Shown piece after piece: positions 1 to 8,169 of a stretch of 10,735 nt of DNA. Both the position numbers and the translations under genes were made by a program. Source of the DNA: Acholeplasmataceae bacterium (GTDB taxonomy: Bacteria; Bacillota; Negativicutes; Acidaminococcales; Acidaminococcaceae); contig JAAYAE010000127.1 of assembly GCA_012719555.1 (NCBI GenBank), forward strand, positions 1 through 10,735, written 5' to 3'. Below the pieces are notes generated by a model. It was not told the DNA's origin, did no database searches, and saw nothing but the letters and a program-made list of their open reading frames with translations. How positions within the stretch are numbered: position 1 is the stretch's first letter; each line of letters opens with the position of its first letter.

Positions 1-111
1 ATTATAAATAGAAGTGCTAAGTACCTTGCGTTTATCTTTAAAAAAAACTACTATGCTTTTTTCATACTTATATACTTTATCCCCCATACTAGTTGTAGCT
101 AATAGTTTCAT
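1..111 (-). CDS. cbiZ: CbiZ-like adenosylcobinamide amidohydrolase, N-terminal part (cut by window edge)
   Basis: This is a partial gene: 37 codons from an ATG at 111 to the window edge with no stop. It is too short for a standard ORF list. The ATG overlaps the TGA of the radical SAM gene (ATGA), and a GGAG lies 7 nt upstream, so the start is well supported and probably translationally coupled. The peptide begins MKLLATTSMGDKVYKYEKS and ends with RKVLSTSIYN. From memory, CbiZ proteins carry a LSTS-x-x-NGG block at about this position, which is why I name it. CbiZ hydrolyses the amide bond between the aminopropanol linker and cobyric acid in adenosylcobinamide, letting salvaged corrinoids re-enter cobamide synthesis. 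That role fits the B12 riboswitch and the transporter genes upstream. Only the N-terminus is visible, so the identity rests on one short motif plus context. Confidence 0.72.
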   Translation of the reverse strand, partial: MKLLATTSMGDKVYKYEKSIVVFFKDKRKVLSTSIYN

Positions 112-1157
112 TTTTTATCTCCATTGTTAGTTCCTGTTGCCCAGGCAATCGAGGTCCGTTTTAATGCGCACTCACCCAAATATTGTGTTCTTTGCCCTGT
201 CCCATACCAACGAGCAAAACAACCACCGCCACAAAGTTTAAAGTCTCTGCAAGCTGTACAAAAATGCATGGCTTCGCAAATTCTAGTCTTTATATTATAA
301 CGCAGCTGTTGATCTATCCCTGTATCCACATTACCAAGATAAAAATCTTCATCCCCCACAAGTGATGAGCAGGCATAAATATCACCTTGAGCATCAACGA
401 ATGCGGCTTCGCCGTTCATGGCATAACAATGCCCAAAATTATAGTTTCCGCCCTTTTGCAAAACCTTAACACGCTCAATTTGCGAAAAATAAATAGGTAA
501 ATGCAGCGCTATTTTCATTTTTTCTGCCAAACAATATGCTTCTTCAATGCCTTTTTTTACGTCTTCCGCTGCAGGAGGCTTTAGCTTTGCTCCACGTCCT
601 TGTCCACGCAATAAATCAATACCAATTCTCCTTACATTCCCTAAATAATAAGCCATTTCAACAACACTAACTAAATCTTGAACATTAGTATCTGTAACAA
701 CGCAGGTAATTCCCATAGCAATATTATTACGTTTTAAAATATCGATGCCCTTTAGAACTGCATTCGTGGTACCTTCTCCATTAGGGAATTTACGTAATTT
801 ATTATTTACACCCGGACGTCCGTCTAAACTAACTCCTATAGCTATTTTGTGTGCAAATAAAAATTTTGCAATCTCGTCAGTAATTAAGGACCCATTAGTT
901 TGAATCTGTAAAATAGCAGGGAGCTTTTTTTCTTCTACATAGGCAGTTATTTCTTTTATACAGGCAAAATTCAATAAAGGTTCGCCGCCACTTAGCTGCA
1001 AAGTAAAAGTATCCCCATCGGCAGCAGCTAAGTCTATAGCTTTTTTGGCCGTTTCCGCAGTCATCATTTCCCTATTGTGTTCAGAGGCATAGCAATATTC
1101 ACAGGCAAAATTGCACTTTCCCGTTAAACTTAATATTAACATTTTAATTTTATGCAT
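108..1157 (-). CDS. Radical SAM protein with SPASM domain (anSME/AhbC-like architecture)
   Basis: The N-terminus carries the radical SAM 4Fe-4S motif CNFACEYC (C15, C19, C22 counting from the chosen ATG) and the GGEP SAM-binding motif at 57-60. The C-terminus has a full seven-cysteine SPASM pattern: C244-x13-G-x4-C263, then C300-x2-C303-x5-C309-x3-C313, then C330. This predicts two auxiliary 4Fe-4S clusters. Known SPASM enzymes include sulfatase-maturating enzymes, peptide modifiers such as PqqE, and the tetrapyrrole enzymes AhbC, AhbD and NirJ. The neighbours make a tetrapyrrole or corrinoid substrate attractive, but that is inference. The reading frame is also open from a GTG at 1163. I prefer the ATG at 1157, which gives 349 aa and an 8-nt overlap (ATGCATAA) with the end of the CobN-like gene; ATG 1142 is another option, and no start has a strong ribosome site. 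The last bases overlap the next gene. Confidence 0.9.
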   Translation of the reverse strand: MHKIKMLILSLTGKCNFACEYCYASEHNREMMTAETAKKAIDLAAADGDTFTLQLSGGEPLLNFACIKEITAYVEEKKLPAILQIQTNGSLITDEIAKFLFAHKIAIGVSLDGRPGVNNKLRKFPNGEGTTNAVLKGIDILKRNNIAMGITCVVTDTNVQDLVSVVEMAYYLGNVRRIGIDLLRGQGRGAKLKPPAAEDVKKGIEEAYCLAEKMKIALHLPIYFSQIERVKVLQKGGNYNFGHCYAMNGEAAFVDAQGDIYACSSLVGDEDFYLGNVDTGIDQQLRYNIKTRICEAMHFCTACRDFKLCGGGCFARWYGTGQRTQYLGECALKRTSIAWATGTNNGDKK

Positions 1158-4100
1158 CGCCACGTTCTTCTAATTCTCCTTCGATAGAAAGATATATTTT
1201 TTGCAGCTGTGACTTGGTTTCAGGCTTAGCTGCCCACAATCCTCTTTGTTCTGCTTCTAACAAAACCTCTGCAATACGTTGTAAGGCATAGGGATTCATT
1301 TCTTTCATCCATTTTTGCACCTTCGGATCGAAAGCGTACTTTTCCGCATATTTTTCATACATCCAATCTTCCATAACACTGCTGGTAGCATCCCACTGAT
1401 AACTATGAGCCACATAATTTGCCAAATCCGCCGCGCCTTTATAACCATGTTTCATCATGCCTTCAATAAATTTAGGATTAATGGCTTCTGCTCTAAATAT
1501 TCTTTTTGTTTCTTCCTGTACGCTGCGCAATATAACTTTAGATCGGTCTGTGGTATCCCCGCAATAGGATCTTGGAGCACTCCCCTTAATACTTCTTACA
1601 GCCGCAATCATACCGCCATGATAAGCGTTATAGTCGTCTGAACTTAACATATTTGTTTCCACATTATCCTCGTTTTTAATCGTAATATCCAAACTGCCCA
1701 TGCGTTTACGGAAACGCTCCGGCATGAACTTGCCTCTGGTCTTACCACCATAGGCATGCCCACCCCAACGCACATAAACATCGGCAATATCACCAATGTT
1801 CTCCCAATTTTTTGTCTCTAAAAGAGCTGCAACACCTGCACCATAAACACCCAATTCATCTCCAAAAACTCTAAAACCAACTTCTTGCCAGGCTTCTTCG
1901 TGAGAAATCCCTTGCTCTTCCAGTTCTTTTGCTTCTTCTAAAAAATGCTTGCGCACAAAGTTCAAATCTGTTGGCTCATCTTGCTCTGCTACTAGACGCA
2001 CAGCTCTATCCAACCACTCAATAGCCCCTGGCATACTATCTCTGAACAACCCACTTATTCTGGCCGTCACATCTACACGCGGTCTTTTTAATTCCTCTAA
2101 ACTAATTATTTCTATGCCGGTTACTCTTCTGCTGCTCTTTTGCCAAATAGGCCGTACACCCAATAGGTACATAAATTCTGCCAAGCACTGGCCATGGCTG
2201 CGCATATTAGCACCGGACCATAATACAATACCTACACTCTCAGGATAATGCCCTTCCTCTTCAATAAAACGATTAATAACCTGATTGCTTAATTCCACGC
2301 CAAGCTCCCAAGCCGTAGGCGTTGGTAAATTTCTGGGATCCACGCCATAAAAATTACGTCCCGTTGGCAAAATATCCGCACCACCGGAAGTTGGCGCGCC
2401 TGCAGGTCCCGGTTCTACGTATTCACCATCCAATGCCCGCAGAAGATTTGTAGATTCCTGCACCGTCTTTTCTAAATTAGGCACCAATGTAGTACAAACA
2501 TAATTACATATCTTGCGTATCTTTTCGCATATATTTTCAGAAGCATTAGCTAATAATGGTAATTGCATAACTGGTTCTATGCCCCAAACAGTAAATCCCG
2601 TTTTAGCTAGTTCTGTCAAAACAGCAATGCCATCTTGCCTGATTTTATCTGTAAGAGCACTATAGGTCATACTACCATCTTCTAAGAGTTTGCCACCGTT
2701 TTCAGCCAGTTCATAATAATCAAACCCATAATTTGCAGACAAGGTTTGTGTTAAAGAAGGTACTTCACCGTTATCCATGCGCAGCAACGCTAATAAATAC
2801 TCTATTTGCATCTCCCCTGCAGGCGGCGCACCTAAAATATGTAACCCATTATGAATTTGCATATTTTTAATATCGGTCAAATAGGTATGCAGTTGCATAG
2901 TATAATCATCAAAGTCTTGATTAGGGCTGACTTCGGCCGCCAAGTTTGCTTCTGTAGCTTTAGCTATAATTAATGCTTGTATTTTATCTAAACTTTCCTG
3001 CTTATTCGTTTTAAAATGAGCGTACTCTTCCAATAACTTTTCTAATTCTTCTAACTCGTCATACATGCCTGAATGTGTCATAGGTGCCGGCAAATGACCT
3101 ATTAAGCAAGAAGCCCCGCGCCGTTTAGCCTGAATACCTTCACCTACGATGCTTATTAAGTAGGGATAAATATTTGGCAAATCGCCCAAAGCTAAGTCAG
3201 GATAGCAGGTACAATCCAATCCTGCGTTTTTACCCGGAAGCCATTCCAAAGAACCATGAGTACCCACATGTACTACAGCGTCAGCCTTCCAAATGTCTCT
3301 CACCCAATGATAATAGCCTAAGTAGTGATGGGTAGGTGCGCAAAATGGAGAGTGTAGAATCTTATCAGGGTCTTCTCCAAAACCGCGAGGTGGCTGTACC
3401 GTTACAAATACATTGCCCTTCAAGGTCCCCGGTACCAAAAGGTTATCATCGTAAACAAAAATATTTCCCGGAGCTTCTCCCCAATCCTTTACCAACTGGT
3501 CTTTATTTTGCTCAGGTAATGCATTAAAAAACATTTTATATTCAGCCGACGTCATTTTCTGTGCATTGGCAATTTGTTTCTCCGTGATATATTTCCTATC
3601 ATTTGTAGCATTATTAATTAATTCTTCCATAAATGCCTTACCATCTGCCGGGATACTGTCTACAACATAACCATGTTCTTGCATGCTGGCAAGCACAAGA
3701 CGAATGCTCTCCGGTGTATCCAAACCAACGGCACTGCCTATATTAGAATTTTTAGCAGGGAAATTATGAAAAACAATAGCAATTTTTTTCTCGCTGTTTG
3801 GTTTTCTACGTAGAACTGTCCATTTTTTGGCCTTACTCACCAAACGGTTAATCCGCTCAAAAATTGGTGTGTACTGCAAGTTTCCATCAATATCTCTGCT
3901 TTTAGCGGCGATAGGTACGGAATGAAGGGCCCCATCAAATTCCGGCAGCGTTATACTAATAGAAATTTCCATGGCATTCATGCCTTCAAGATTTTTCTTA
4001 CATTCATCGTACTCCGCCAATACCGTATATGCCTGCAATACAGGTACATTCCACTCTCTTAGATAATCTAAAGTCATGGAGCGTGCCACCGTAAGTGAAA

Positions 4101-4857
4101 ATTTCATTGTATTAATATAAACGTCTACTAGAGGTTTTCCCCCCCGGCAGAAGTATTTATTAAAAATATCTACTAGACTAAGCATTCCCAATTCTGTAGA
4201 AGGCATGCCATTAGTAAATACACAAATTACATTCATTCCTTGCTTCTCAATTTCACGAATAAGCTGTCCTTGATATTCTAAGTCTTCCCAAATCCAGTCC
4301 TCCCGATAAAATGTTACACCGATAGTAGGCCTGTCTTTCTTACAAAAATTCTTATAGTAGCTTTCCACATCTTCATACACTTTAGGAGCTCTGGGATGAT
4401 ATATACCTGCCCAAAATTGTGGGTTAGGCTCGTCAAACTCATCGCCACTACCACAAAAATGACTATCTAGCCACAGCCATAAATTTTTATAATTTGCTAA
4501 TCCACCATAAAAAAGGTATTTTTTCAAAAACAAAATTTCTTCTTGAGAAAATCCATAATTTTTATTTTCCCCATCACCATCAGCCATTATTAAAAGACTA
4601 GTAATTTTTTTTCGTTCTAAATATGCAGCGACTTTGCGTAAAAATGGAGTATCCATTCCCGTTCCCATCCATTTCACTACAACTACGTCGTATTTACTTA
4701 GAGTTTTTTCCCATTCTACTCCCCAAGGCGTTCCCTCATTAATTTGCCGACACAGACAATCTTTTGATAAAATACCTTGTTCCACAAGTTTTTCTTTAGC
4801 CCTGTTCATCATATAAAAGTTTCTTTCAATATTAGTTAAAAACAGTATTTTTCCCAT
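1150..4857 (-). CDS. cobN: CobN/HmuS/BchH-family metal-tetrapyrrole chelatase large subunit
   Basis: This 1235-aa protein has the length and motifs of the CobN/magnesium-chelatase H family: VQPPRGFGED (487-496), HSPFCAPTHHYLGYYHW (502-518), GTHGSLEWLPGKNAGL (532-547), LPTGRNFYGVDP (830-841), WSGANMRSHG (880-889) and RPRVDVTARISGLFRD (925-940). CobN binds a corrin and inserts cobalt together with AAA+ ChlI/ChlD-type subunits. No such partner is encoded here. Relatives without partners occur beside haem or corrinoid importers, and HmuS-type members have been linked to metal removal from haem. The product could therefore insert or remove metal, or merely bind a tetrapyrrole. The start is secure: AAAGGAGA lies 6 nt upstream of ATG 4857, 35 nt after the permease. 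No transmembrane segment or signal peptide is evident, so it should act in the cytosol. The family call is firm; the substrate and direction of reaction are not. Confidence 0.93.
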   Translation of the reverse strand: MGKILFLTNIERNFYMMNRAKEKLVEQGILSKDCLCRQINEGTPWGVEWEKTLSKYDVVVVKWMGTGMDTPFLRKVAAYLERKKITSLLIMADGDGENKNYGFSQEEILFLKKYLFYGGLANYKNLWLWLDSHFCGSGDEFDEPNPQFWAGIYHPRAPKVYEDVESYYKNFCKKDRPTIGVTFYREDWIWEDLEYQGQLIREIEKQGMNVICVFTNGMPSTELGMLSLVDIFNKYFCRGGKPLVDVYINTMKFSLTVARSMTLDYLREWNVPVLQAYTVLAEYDECKKNLEGMNAMEISISITLPEFDGALHSVPIAAKSRDIDGNLQYTPIFERINRLVSKAKKWTVLRRKPNSEKKIAIVFHNFPAKNSNIGSAVGLDTPESIRLVLASMQEHGYVVDSIPADGKAFMEELINNATNDRKYITEKQIANAQKMTSAEYKMFFNALPEQNKDQLVKDWGEAPGNIFVYDDNLLVPGTLKGNVFVTVQPPRGFGEDPDKILHSPFCAPTHHYLGYYHWVRDIWKADAVVHVGTHGSLEWLPGKNAGLDCTCYPDLALGDLPNIYPYLISIVGEGIQAKRRGASCLIGHLPAPMTHSGMYDELEELEKLLEEYAHFKTNKQESLDKIQALIIAKATEANLAAEVSPNQDFDDYTMQLHTYLTDIKNMQIHNGLHILGAPPAGEMQIEYLLALLRMDNGEVPSLTQTLSANYGFDYYELAENGGKLLEDGSMTYSALTDKIRQDGIAVLTELAKTGFTVWGIEPVMQLPLLANASENICEKIRKICNYVCTTLVPNLEKTVQESTNLLRALDGEYVEPGPAGAPTSGGADILPTGRNFYGVDPRNLPTPTAWELGVELSNQVINRFIEEEGHYPESVGIVLWSGANMRSHGQCLAEFMYLLGVRPIWQKSSRRVTGIEIISLEELKRPRVDVTARISGLFRDSMPGAIEWLDRAVRLVAEQDEPTDLNFVRKHFLEEAKELEEQGISHEEAWQEVGFRVFGDELGVYGAGVAALLETKNWENIGDIADVYVRWGGHAYGGKTRGKFMPERFRKRMGSLDITIKNEDNVETNMLSSDDYNAYHGGMIAAVRSIKGSAPRSYCGDTTDRSKVILRSVQEETKRIFRAEAINPKFIEGMMKHGYKGAADLANYVAHSYQWDATSSVMEDWMYEKYAEKYAFDPKVQKWMKEMNPYALQRIAEVLLEAEQRGLWAAKPETKSQLQKIYLSIEGELEERGDA

Positions 4858-4892
4858 TATTGTCTCCTTTCAATTTTTCATTAGCATTATAT

Positions 4893-5918
4893 TTATGTTG
4901 GGTTTTTAATACGGCGCAAAAGATACAAGAAGTATGGCGTACCTAAAAGAGCTGTCATAATTCCCACTCTTACTTCTGCCGGTGGTATAACTAACCTGCC
5001 TAAGGTATCGCAAAGCACAAGAAATATAGCTCCGGCTAAGGCACTGGCCGGTAATAGCACTCTGTGATCAGGGCCTATTAACATGCGCATCATATGTGGC
5101 ACTACAAGTCCTACAAACCCAATATTCCCGCTTACGCATACTGCCGTGGCAGTTGTCATCGCCGCTACAAAAAGTAAAAACAATCTAAAAGGCACTACTG
5201 CCATTCCTACTGCCTTGGCCTCTGTTTCACCCAACACCAAAACATTTAAATGTCTTGCTAAAAGTAACATGATGAAAATACCTAAAACTATTGGTCCCAA
5301 AGCTAAATAAACATGTTCCCAGCGCCGATAATCTAAGCCGCCAACCATCCAAAATAAATATTGCTGCAATTTCTGTTCATTCATAAAAGTTAATATTCCT
5401 GAAGTCAACGCCCCTAGAAGCATACTTACAGCAACACCTGAAAGTAATAATGTCATAACCGGTATTTTCCCATGCCTCATAGCTAGAAAAACAGTAATAG
5501 AAACAGCACAAATCGCTCCCACAAAAGCAAACATAGGCATATAGAACATACTCTGTGCAGAAACGCCCAGAGCAATAGAAACTACGGCCCCTGTAGCTGC
5601 GCCTGAGGAAACCCCTACTATTCCGGGATCTGCCAGAGGATTACTAAATACTCCCTGCATTACTGCGCCAGCAACACCTAAGGCCGCACCTACCAGAACT
5701 CCCACCAAAGTTCTGGGCATGCGAATGAACCAGAGCACTGCTTTTTGTTCCTGCGTAAACTCAGGCTGCCAATTTCCCGGTAACCCCAATTGCTCAGCAA
5801 CTACTGAAAGTGTGCTATGAAGCGGAATATCAATCTGACCCCATGCTAGAGATATACACATAACAATAAGCAATAATCCTATCAGTAATACAATTACCTT
5901 AACGGCATTTTTTCTCAT
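4893..5918 (-). CDS. FecCD/BtuC-type ABC transporter permease
   Basis: This 341-aa polytopic inner-membrane protein has the classical FecCD/BtuC sequence order: a first hydrophobic helix (about 8-26), RMPRT (66-70), NPLADPGIVGVSSGA (93-107), a coupling-helix segment LGETEAKAVGM (229-239), GNIGFVGLVVPHMMR (264-278) and a C-terminal GTPYFLYLLRR block. About ten membrane helices are expected for the family. Such permeases form homodimers that carry cobalamin, haem or ferric siderophores from a binding protein, driven by a BtuD/FecE-type ATPase. The binding protein lies directly upstream with 15 nt between the genes, and AAGGGG precedes the ATG. No ATPase gene is in the window. Riboswitch control and the CobN and CbiZ neighbours favour a corrinoid or another metallo-tetrapyrrole as cargo over a siderophore; that is inferred from context. 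Confidence 0.94.
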   Translation of the reverse strand: MRKNAVKVIVLLIGLLLIVMCISLAWGQIDIPLHSTLSVVAEQLGLPGNWQPEFTQEQKAVLWFIRMPRTLVGVLVGAALGVAGAVMQGVFSNPLADPGIVGVSSGAATGAVVSIALGVSAQSMFYMPMFAFVGAICAVSITVFLAMRHGKIPVMTLLLSGVAVSMLLGALTSGILTFMNEQKLQQYLFWMVGGLDYRRWEHVYLALGPIVLGIFIMLLLARHLNVLVLGETEAKAVGMAVVPFRLFLLFVAAMTTATAVCVSGNIGFVGLVVPHMMRMLIGPDHRVLLPASALAGAIFLVLCDTLGRLVIPPAEVRVGIMTALLGTPYFLYLLRRIKNPT

Positions 5919-5933
5919 TAATATTTCCCCTTT

Positions 5934-6881
5934 TTAGAAACATTCAGGATATACGGCCTTCGCAAAAGCCCTAATACTTTCCACTATATGTTGTGAAGCT
6001 ACGTTGCGATAATTCTCACCAATGGCTATAACTTTGTTATCCTTAATAGCTTTTACATTCTTAAAAGCCGGATCTGTGAGTATCTCCTGCTTATATTTTT
6101 CTACATTATTATCCTCATGTCCAAAATTCCATGCCGGGATAAAAAATACATCCGGGTTCTTTTCTACTACCTGTTCTTTAGAAATATTATTACTGCCAAT
6201 GCCCATACCTAATTCAGCCGCGCCATTTCTAATATGTGCCATTTTTAGCATTTCATCCACCAAATTACCCTTACGACCGGAAACTCCTCCAAAGTAAAAA
6301 AGCATGGCTACCTTTTGTTTGGAAGTCGTTATACGTGATAAATGTTTTTCCGTTTCCGCTAAATCACTATCCATTTTTTTTAATATTTCCTGCCCTCTGC
6401 CTGCTTCTTGGACAAGGTTAGCTATTCCCATAATTTTTTCTTTCATTTGCTCATAAGTTTTAGGACTTCTGGCAATATAAACAGGTATACCCATATCTCT
6501 CAGGGATTTAACTAACCCCGGTGCTGTAGCAGTCGAAGCTAATACTAAATCCGGTTTTAATTTTAAAACTGCTTCAACATTTTCGCTAGAACGTTTTTTT
6601 ACCGCCCGTAATTGCTCCTTATTTAAAAAAGACAACTGAGGGTCATCAGCCCAATGACTAAAGGCCGCTATTGTTTTTAAATCTACTAACTCGGCTAGTA
6701 TTTCATCCGTACCATAAGTTAACGAAACTATACGTTGTGGCTTCCTCTGCAAAGTAACACTAGCTCCGCTATCATCCAATACAGTATAGGTATTAGTTAA
6801 ATTTTTCTCTGTATTTTTTTCCACGCTGCAACCACTTATAAAAAAACACAGCAGTGCTAAAAACAAAATAATTTTTCTCAT
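5934..6881 (-). CDS. BtuF/FepB-type periplasmic-binding lipoprotein of the ABC importer
   Basis: The 315-aa product starts with a lipoprotein signal: basic MRK, a hydrophobic run, and a lipobox ISGC with the lipidated Cys at 18. The mature part has the TroA/BtuF-like fold signature of metal-chelate binding proteins (PF01497 type), including RIVSLTYGTDEILAELVDL (50-68) and the LKPDLVLAS block (107-115) before a long connecting helix. It should capture the ligand outside the membrane and hand it to the permease encoded 15 nt downstream. The gene starts 4 nt after the TGA of the NifK/NifE-like gene with only a weak purine stretch before the ATG, so it is probably translationally coupled. Ligand identity cannot be read from the sequence; a corrinoid is suggested by the B12 riboswitch and by CbiZ and CobN. 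Confidence 0.92.
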   Translation of the reverse strand: MRKIILFLALLCFFISGCSVEKNTEKNLTNTYTVLDDSGASVTLQRKPQRIVSLTYGTDEILAELVDLKTIAAFSHWADDPQLSFLNKEQLRAVKKRSSENVEAVLKLKPDLVLASTATAPGLVKSLRDMGIPVYIARSPKTYEQMKEKIMGIANLVQEAGRGQEILKKMDSDLAETEKHLSRITTSKQKVAMLFYFGGVSGRKGNLVDEMLKMAHIRNGAAELGMGIGSNNISKEQVVEKNPDVFFIPAWNFGHEDNNVEKYKQEILTDPAFKNVKAIKDNKVIAIGENYRNVASQHIVESIRAFAKAVYPECF

Positions 6882-6885
6882 AACT

Positions 6886-8169
6886 TCATCTGTTAACTTT
6901 CATGGCGATGCTGCCATTCCACAATCTTTGCAACATATGTGCTGCTCCCCTAAAACCCATAAATGGCTCCGAAGTTATAAGCAGTTCATCAACAATAGGA
7001 TAGGAAATATTGCAGATTTGCACGTTTTCAGCGTGTTTATTCCGTTGCAAAATTACAGTTTCGCTGCTGCTTCCCATTAGTAATCCCCTATTAAAGCTCA
7101 TAAGTGCGGTCTCTACTTCTTTCATATTCTCTGCAGGAAGCAAAATTTCATCTATTTCCCTAGAGTTCTTCTTATTAATCGGCACGTCCTGCAAAATTGC
7201 CGTAAGTTTACCTGTATCAACCCATTCTCTACGCAAAGCCTCAGCTAACGAAAATGCCATGGTTGACGGTCCTGAAACTATTATATTATCATACCACAGC
7301 TCACCCCAAACTAGGCGCATTTCATTAGTTGCAGCAAAAAGCTTATTGCGGTATTTTTCCACTTCTTCAGATATTTCTTGTTTCAATGTATATCCCGGTA
7401 AGGCTTTTAACCAATTCAAAGTTCCTTCTAAGCCATATGGCACTCCGTTGCTCACATAGGGCATTGCATATTCTTCCTGCAAAAATTTTGCTATGTCCAG
7501 TCCCAATTCTTCGTGCATAACCAAATTGAACTCCGCAGCAGATAAATTCATTATTTCTTCTACTGTAGCGCCATCACCTAAACAAACCCCTATTTCATAC
7601 CCTGCCATAACAAGGATTCTTTTAACTTCTGCCAAATCATTATCATCATTAAGATAACCTAAACTCATTCCTAAAATATTTACACGGCCAACTCGCTTGG
7701 GTACTTTTTTGCTTGGTATTAGCTCTTGCAAGCACTTAACTCCTACCAAACTATAACCTCTGCAAAATGTTCCTAATAAACCGCCGCTATCAAAACAAAC
7801 TACAGGGCAGGGCATTTTTGCTTTGCGGGCAATACCTGCAATATCGTCACCAATAAGACTTACCGAACAACTATTTTCAATGAGCATAATAGACGCGGCA
7901 GAGTTTTTTTTGCGCAATTCCAATTCATCCAATAAAAATTGCTCTGTTCCATAAATCACGGAATTATTATCAGGCTGAGTGCCATGATAGAATTTACCAA
8001 TATCTGACTTTGCTCTTTCTAAATAACGCAAGGCATAAAAATAACACCACAAAGGTCCATTATTTATAATCTCTGCTCCCGGAATTCCAGCAAAAAATGC
8101 TGCCGCCCCCGTTAAAGCGCAGGTATTGACACGGTTGCAAATATTACCCCATTGTTCTGCCTTAGCCAT
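6886..8169 (-). CDS. Nitrogenase component 1-like protein, NifK/NifE type (second subunit)
   Basis: This is an oxidoreductase of the nitrogenase component-1 family (PF00148 type), 427 aa from the start I chose. The N-terminus reads C11-x5-C17-ALTGAA, then GAEIINNGPLWC with C42, then ENSCSVSLIGDD with C101. C17, C42 and C101 match the cysteine spacing that holds the P-cluster, or the bridging 4Fe-4S cluster of ChlNB and CfbD. The C-terminal SEPFMGFRGAAHMLQRLWN segment resembles the P-x-x-GYxGA-x-x-L ending of NifK/NifE subunits. The frame is also open to an ATG at 8193, but GGGAGG at 8178-8183 sits 8 nt before ATG 8169, and that start overlaps the previous stop by 8 nt (ATGGCTAA). It most likely pairs with the upstream subunit and accepts electrons from the NifH-like ATPase. 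The substrate is unknown. Confidence 0.91.
   Translation of the reverse strand: MAKAEQWGNICNRVNTCALTGAAAFFAGIPGAEIINNGPLWCYFYALRYLERAKSDIGKFYHGTQPDNNSVIYGTEQFLLDELELRKKNSAASIMLIENSCSVSLIGDDIAGIARKAKMPCPVVCFDSGGLLGTFCRGYSLVGVKCLQELIPSKKVPKRVGRVNILGMSLGYLNDDNDLAEVKRILVMAGYEIGVCLGDGATVEEIMNLSAAEFNLVMHEELGLDIAKFLQEEYAMPYVSNGVPYGLEGTLNWLKALPGYTLKQEISEEVEKYRNKLFAATNEMRLVWGELWYDNIIVSGPSTMAFSLAEALRREWVDTGKLTAILQDVPINKKNSREIDEILLPAENMKEVETALMSFNRGLLMGSSSETVILQRNKHAENVQICNISYPIVDELLITSEPFMGFRGAAHMLQRLWNGSIAMKVNR

Noticed and set aside
1158..1163. GTG at 1163 as the start of the radical SAM gene
   Set aside because: It adds only two residues and lacks a better ribosome site. ATG 1157 gives the ordinary start codon and an overlap like that of the NifK/NifE-like gene.
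7010..7459. A 149-codon plus-strand frame opposite the NifK/NifE-like gene
   Set aside because: It is a shadow of a strongly supported minus-strand gene, with no ribosome site or recognisable domain. The same holds for the plus-strand frames at 1315-1641, 1949-2248, 5083-5310, 6022-6297 and 9218-9466.
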